DNA of 6,902 bases from RGIG3528 sp045640725 (lineage in GTDB: Bacteria > Bacillota > Clostridia > Lachnospirales > Lachnospiraceae), in contig JAZUFN010000222.1 of NCBI GenBank assembly GCA_045640725.1, forward strand, positions 1 through 6,902, read 5' to 3'. The notes beneath the pieces are model-generated. The model did not search any database and was not told the DNA's origin. It saw only the letters and a program-made list of their open reading frames with translations. The position numbers were made by a program, and so were the translations under genes. Each line of letters opens with the position of its first letter. The stretch's first letter is position 1. This document shows, piece by piece, positions 4,453 to 6,902 of the stretch.

Positions 4453-5958
4453 ATGGACTACATTATAATTAATGAAAAGGACAATGTGGCAGTTGCACTT
4501 ACAGACCTGACAAAAGGGACTGTAATTAATTCGAAAAATGGCGCTGTTACATTAAAAGAAGATATATTAAGAGGTCATAAGGTTACTCTTTGTGACCTGA
4601 AGGCAGGAGAGGATGTAATAAAGTATGGCGATCCTATCGGTCATGTTACAGTAGATGTAGCATCCGGATGCCATGTACATACTCAGAATGTTAAGACTAA
4701 TTTAGGCGATCTTCTGACTTACGAATATCATCCTGAGATGGCTGCTTCATTTACAAAAGAAGAAGCTGTAAAAAATGGTACAGCAGGCGAGGCTTTCTTC
4801 GATGGTTTTGTACGTAAGGACGGTACAGTAGGAGTACGTAATGATATTTGGATTATTCCTACCGTAGGTTGTGTCAATAATATTGCCACCAAGATGGCCG
4901 AAGTAAACAAGAAGTTCCTTAAGGGCTCCGTAGATGACATCATTGCTTTTCCTCATCCTTACGGCTGTTCTCAGATGGGAGACGATCAGGAGAATACCCG
5001 TACCGTACTGGCTGATATGATTCATCATCCAAATGCAGGCGGTGTTCTGGTTCTGGGCCTGGGTTGTGAGAATTCCAATATTGATGTTCTTAAGGGATAT
5101 ATCGGTGATTACGATGAAAATCGAGTAAAATTCCTGGTATGTCAGGAGTCTGATGATGAATTCTCCGATGCGGAGAAGCTTATTAAGGAGCTTATCGATT
5201 TTGCAGCAGGCTTTGAAAGAGAAAAAGTATCAGCTTCCAAGCTTATTATCGGTATGAAGTGCGGCGGCTCCGATGGACTTTCCGGCATTACAGCCAATCC
5301 TACAGTTGGCCTTTTCTCAGACAATCTGGTATCAAAGGGTGGTACTACCATTCTTACCGAAGTACCTGAAATGTTTGGCGCTGAGACTCTGCTTATGAAC
5401 AGATGCGAAAATAAGGAGACTTTCGATAAGACCGTATGCCTTATTAATAACTTCAAAGAGTACTTCATGAGAAATAACCAGACCATCTACGAGAATCCTT
5501 CACCGGGTAATAAGAAGGGCGGTATTTCCACACTTGAAGACAAGTCTTTGGGATGTACACAAAAGTCAGGCTCAGCACCTGTAGTAGGTGTACTTGAGTA
5601 TGGTGAAAGAGTAGCAAAGCCCGGACTTAATCTTTTATCAGCTCCCGGTAATGATCTGGTAGCAGCTACAGCACTGGCTGTTTCCGGTGCACAGATTGTC
5701 CTTTTTACAACAGGACGCGGTACACCTTTTGCGTCACCGGTGCCTACAGTAAAGATTTCTACCAATTCCTATCTGGCAGGTAAAAAGGATAAGTGGATAG
5801 ATTTTAACTGTGGTGTTCTGGTAGAAGGTAAAGATAAGGACGAGCTGGCAGAGGAGCTTTTTGACTACGTTCTTTCTGTAGCATCCGGTAAAAAGGTAAA
5901 ATCAGAAGAGGCCGGCTTCCACGATATGGCCATCTTTAAACAGGGTGTAACCCTTTAA
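4453..5958 (+). CDS. uxaA: Altronate dehydratase
   Basis: Altronate dehydratase, EC 4.2.1.7, a cytoplasmic iron-dependent enzyme of the UxaA/GarD family. It removes water from D-altronate to give 2-keto-3-deoxy-D-gluconate. The 501 residues are full length (about 495 in the E. coli enzyme), so this is the fused form, not the split two-subunit arrangement seen in some relatives. Residues about 10-90 form the SAF domain (NVAVALTDLTKGT to GCHVHTQN). The catalytic part carries GVRNDIWIIPTVGCVN at 127-142, HPYGCSQMGDDQENTR at 168-183, GLGCENSNID at 202-211, KCGGSDGLSGITANP at 269-283, EVPEMFGAE at 303-311, ENPSPGNKKGGISTLEDKSLGCTQKSG from 347 and TGRGTPFASPVPTVK at 420-434. The conserved Cys and His in these motifs are probable metal and catalytic residues. 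GGAG (4443-4446) stands six bases before the ATG. It follows uxaB by 19 bases, so the two are co-transcribed. Confidence 0.97.
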   Translation: MDYIIINEKDNVAVALTDLTKGTVINSKNGAVTLKEDILRGHKVTLCDLKAGEDVIKYGDPIGHVTVDVASGCHVHTQNVKTNLGDLLTYEYHPEMAASFTKEEAVKNGTAGEAFFDGFVRKDGTVGVRNDIWIIPTVGCVNNIATKMAEVNKKFLKGSVDDIIAFPHPYGCSQMGDDQENTRTVLADMIHHPNAGGVLVLGLGCENSNIDVLKGYIGDYDENRVKFLVCQESDDEFSDAEKLIKELIDFAAGFEREKVSASKLIIGMKCGGSDGLSGITANPTVGLFSDNLVSKGGTTILTEVPEMFGAETLLMNRCENKETFDKTVCLINNFKEYFMRNNQTIYENPSPGNKKGGISTLEDKSLGCTQKSGSAPVVGVLEYGERVAKPGLNLLSAPGNDLVAATALAVSGAQIVLFTTGRGTPFASPVPTVKISTNSYLAGKKDKWIDFNCGVLVEGKDKDELAEELFDYVLSVASGKKVKSEEAGFHDMAIFKQGVTL

Positions 5959-5966
5959 TTTAAGAG

Positions 5967-5987
5967 TTTTAGCCGCAAGGCAGAAAA
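5967..5987 (+). other. Intercistronic hairpin with GCAA tetraloop
   Basis: GCC (5972-5974) and GGC (5979-5981) enclose GCAA, a GNRA tetraloop. TTTT (5967-5970) and AAAA (5984-5987) can lengthen the stem across a small internal loop. No T run follows, so it is not an intrinsic terminator on this strand. In the 58-base uxaA-kdgK gap it could mark RNA processing or protect one side of the message; that is inference. Confidence 0.4.
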
Positions 5988-6001
5988 TAAACTAAACATT
6001 C

Positions 6002-6007
6002 AAGGAG
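6002..6007 (+). promoter_or_regulatory. Strong ribosome binding site of the kdgK-type gene
   Basis: AAGGAG lies nine bases before the ATG at 6017. It is the best Shine-Dalgarno match in the window, stronger than AAAGG of uxaB and GGAG of uxaA, and it fixes the start of the kinase gene. Confidence 0.8.
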
Positions 6008-6016
6008 ATAAATAAC

Positions 6017-6902
6017 ATGGCAAAAGTTATTACTATGGGCGAGATCATGCTCAGACTTTCCACACCAAACAACGAGAAATTCATCCAGGCTGACGAGTTT
6101 GACATTAACTACGGCGGCGGCGAGGCTAACGTAGCAGTTTCACTTGCTAACTATGGCCACGATGCAGAGTATGTTACAGCACTTCCTGCAAATGAGATCG
6201 GTGACTGCGCAATTGCAGCTCTCAGAAAGTACAATGTAAAGACTGATAACATCGCTCGTTGCGGTGAGAGAGTAGGTATCTACTATCTGGAGACAGGTTC
6301 TTCTCTTCGTCCTTCAAAGGTAGTTTACGATAGAGCACATTCCTCTATCTCTACAGCTACAGCAGCTGATTTCGACTTTGATAAGATCTTCGAGGGCGCT
6401 GACTGGTTCCACTTCACAGGTATTACACCTGCTGTATCCGATGCAGCAGCAGTTCTTACAGAGGAAGCTCTTAAGGCAGCAAAGAAGCATGGCGTAAAGG
6501 TTTCCTGTGACCTTAACTTCAGAAAGAAGCTCTGGTCTTCCGAGAAGGCTCAGAAGGTTATGAAGAACCTTATGCAGTATGTTGATGTATGTATCGGTAA
6601 CGAAGAGGATGCTGAGCTTGTTCTTGGCTACAAGCCTGGTAATACAGATGTTACATCCGGTGAGCTGGAGCTGGCTGGTTACAAGTCTATCTTCGAGCAG
6701 ATGGTAGCAGATTACAATTTTGAGTACTGTGTATCTTCTCTGCGTGAGTCTCATTCCGCTTCCGACAATGGTTGGTCAGCTTGCATGTACTCCAGAGATA
6801 CAAAGGAGTTCTACCATTCAAGAAAGTACAACCTTCACCCAATCGTAGACCGTGTTGGTGGCGGTGATTCCTTCGCAGCAGGCGTTATCTGTGGTCTTGT
6901 AG
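6017..6902 (+). CDS. kdgK: 2-keto-3-deoxygluconate kinase (PfkB family), 3' end outside window
   Basis: Sugar kinase of the PfkB/ribokinase family, cut by the window end after 295 codons. Most family members have about 310-345 residues, so little is missing. It begins MAKVITMGEIMLRLSTP, followed by NYGGGEANVAVSLANYG at 31-47, the first PfkB signature with the sugar-binding Gly-Gly and Asn. Residues about 80-110 form the lid-like segment with GIYYLETGSSLRPSKVVYDR. DLNFRKKLW lies near 163-171 and GNEEDAE near 193-199. DRVGGGDSFAAG at 278-289 is the second signature, with Asp284 as catalytic base and an anion hole reading GGGD instead of the usual GAGD. With uxaC, uxaB and uxaA the natural substrate is 2-keto-3-deoxygluconate, phosphorylated by ATP to KDPG (EC 2.7.1.45); fructokinase-type activity cannot be excluded from the fold alone. 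It follows uxaA by 58 bases and is probably in the same operon. The gene after it, perhaps the KDPG aldolase, lies outside. Confidence 0.9.
   Translation, partial: MAKVITMGEIMLRLSTPNNEKFIQADEFDINYGGGEANVAVSLANYGHDAEYVTALPANEIGDCAIAALRKYNVKTDNIARCGERVGIYYLETGSSLRPSKVVYDRAHSSISTATAADFDFDKIFEGADWFHFTGITPAVSDAAAVLTEEALKAAKKHGVKVSCDLNFRKKLWSSEKAQKVMKNLMQYVDVCIGNEEDAELVLGYKPGNTDVTSGELELAGYKSIFEQMVADYNFEYCVSSLRESHSASDNGWSACMYSRDTKEFYHSRKYNLHPIVDRVGGGDSFAAGVICGLV

Noticed and set aside
6314..6754. 146-codon minus-strand frame
   Set aside because: It lies wholly inside the clear kdgK-type coding frame on the plus strand, which has both PfkB signatures.
1..6902. CRISPR array, insertion sequence, tRNA or rRNA
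   Set aside because: No regularly spaced repeats, transposase motifs or tRNA/rRNA signatures are visible; apart from the control region, the window is almost fully coding.

Overview
The window carries a hexuronate (D-galacturonate) catabolic locus of ordinary gene content, with a long, complex divergent control region in the middle. The proteins closely follow the well-known UxaC, UxaB, UxaA and KdgK families. The low-to-moderate GC content, the heavy use of codons such as GTA, ACA and CTT, the AAGGAG/GGAG ribosome binding sites and a LacI-type regulator next to the uxa genes point to a Gram-positive Clostridia member. A gut or rumen Lachnospiraceae pectin degrader (Butyrivibrio, Lachnospira or Roseburia-like) is my best guess; the genus is inference.

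Layout. On the minus strand, a LacI-family regulator (2449 to 1445) is followed after 11 bases by uxaC (1433 to 33), apparently as a two-gene operon. On the plus strand, uxaB (2967-4433), uxaA (4453-5958) and a kdgK-type sugar kinase (from 6017, cut by the window end) form a second operon. The 517 bases between the two start codons hold back-to-back promoters around an A/T-rich core. Each promoter has a CG- or CA-centred LacI/CcpA-type operator at its predicted +1. The uxaB transcript would also have a leader of about 335 nt packed with hairpins.

Pathway. UxaC isomerises D-galacturonate to D-tagaturonate, UxaB reduces it to D-altronate, UxaA dehydrates this to 2-keto-3-deoxygluconate (KDG), and the kinase makes KDPG. 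The KDPG aldolase that would finish the route, a hexuronate transporter and any pectinase are not in the window. Placing the first enzyme with the repressor and the later three in the opposite operon, all under related operators, gives coordinated induction.

No new gene system is visible. The part most worth a second look is the structured segment at about 2651-2920. It contains a near-continuous 22-bp hairpin with tandem purine mismatches, a GAGA/GAA internal loop, a CUUG-capped stem, three GCGAAG copies and an antisense extended -10. It is either a cis-acting RNA leader or a dispersed intergenic repeat that inserted between promoter and gene.
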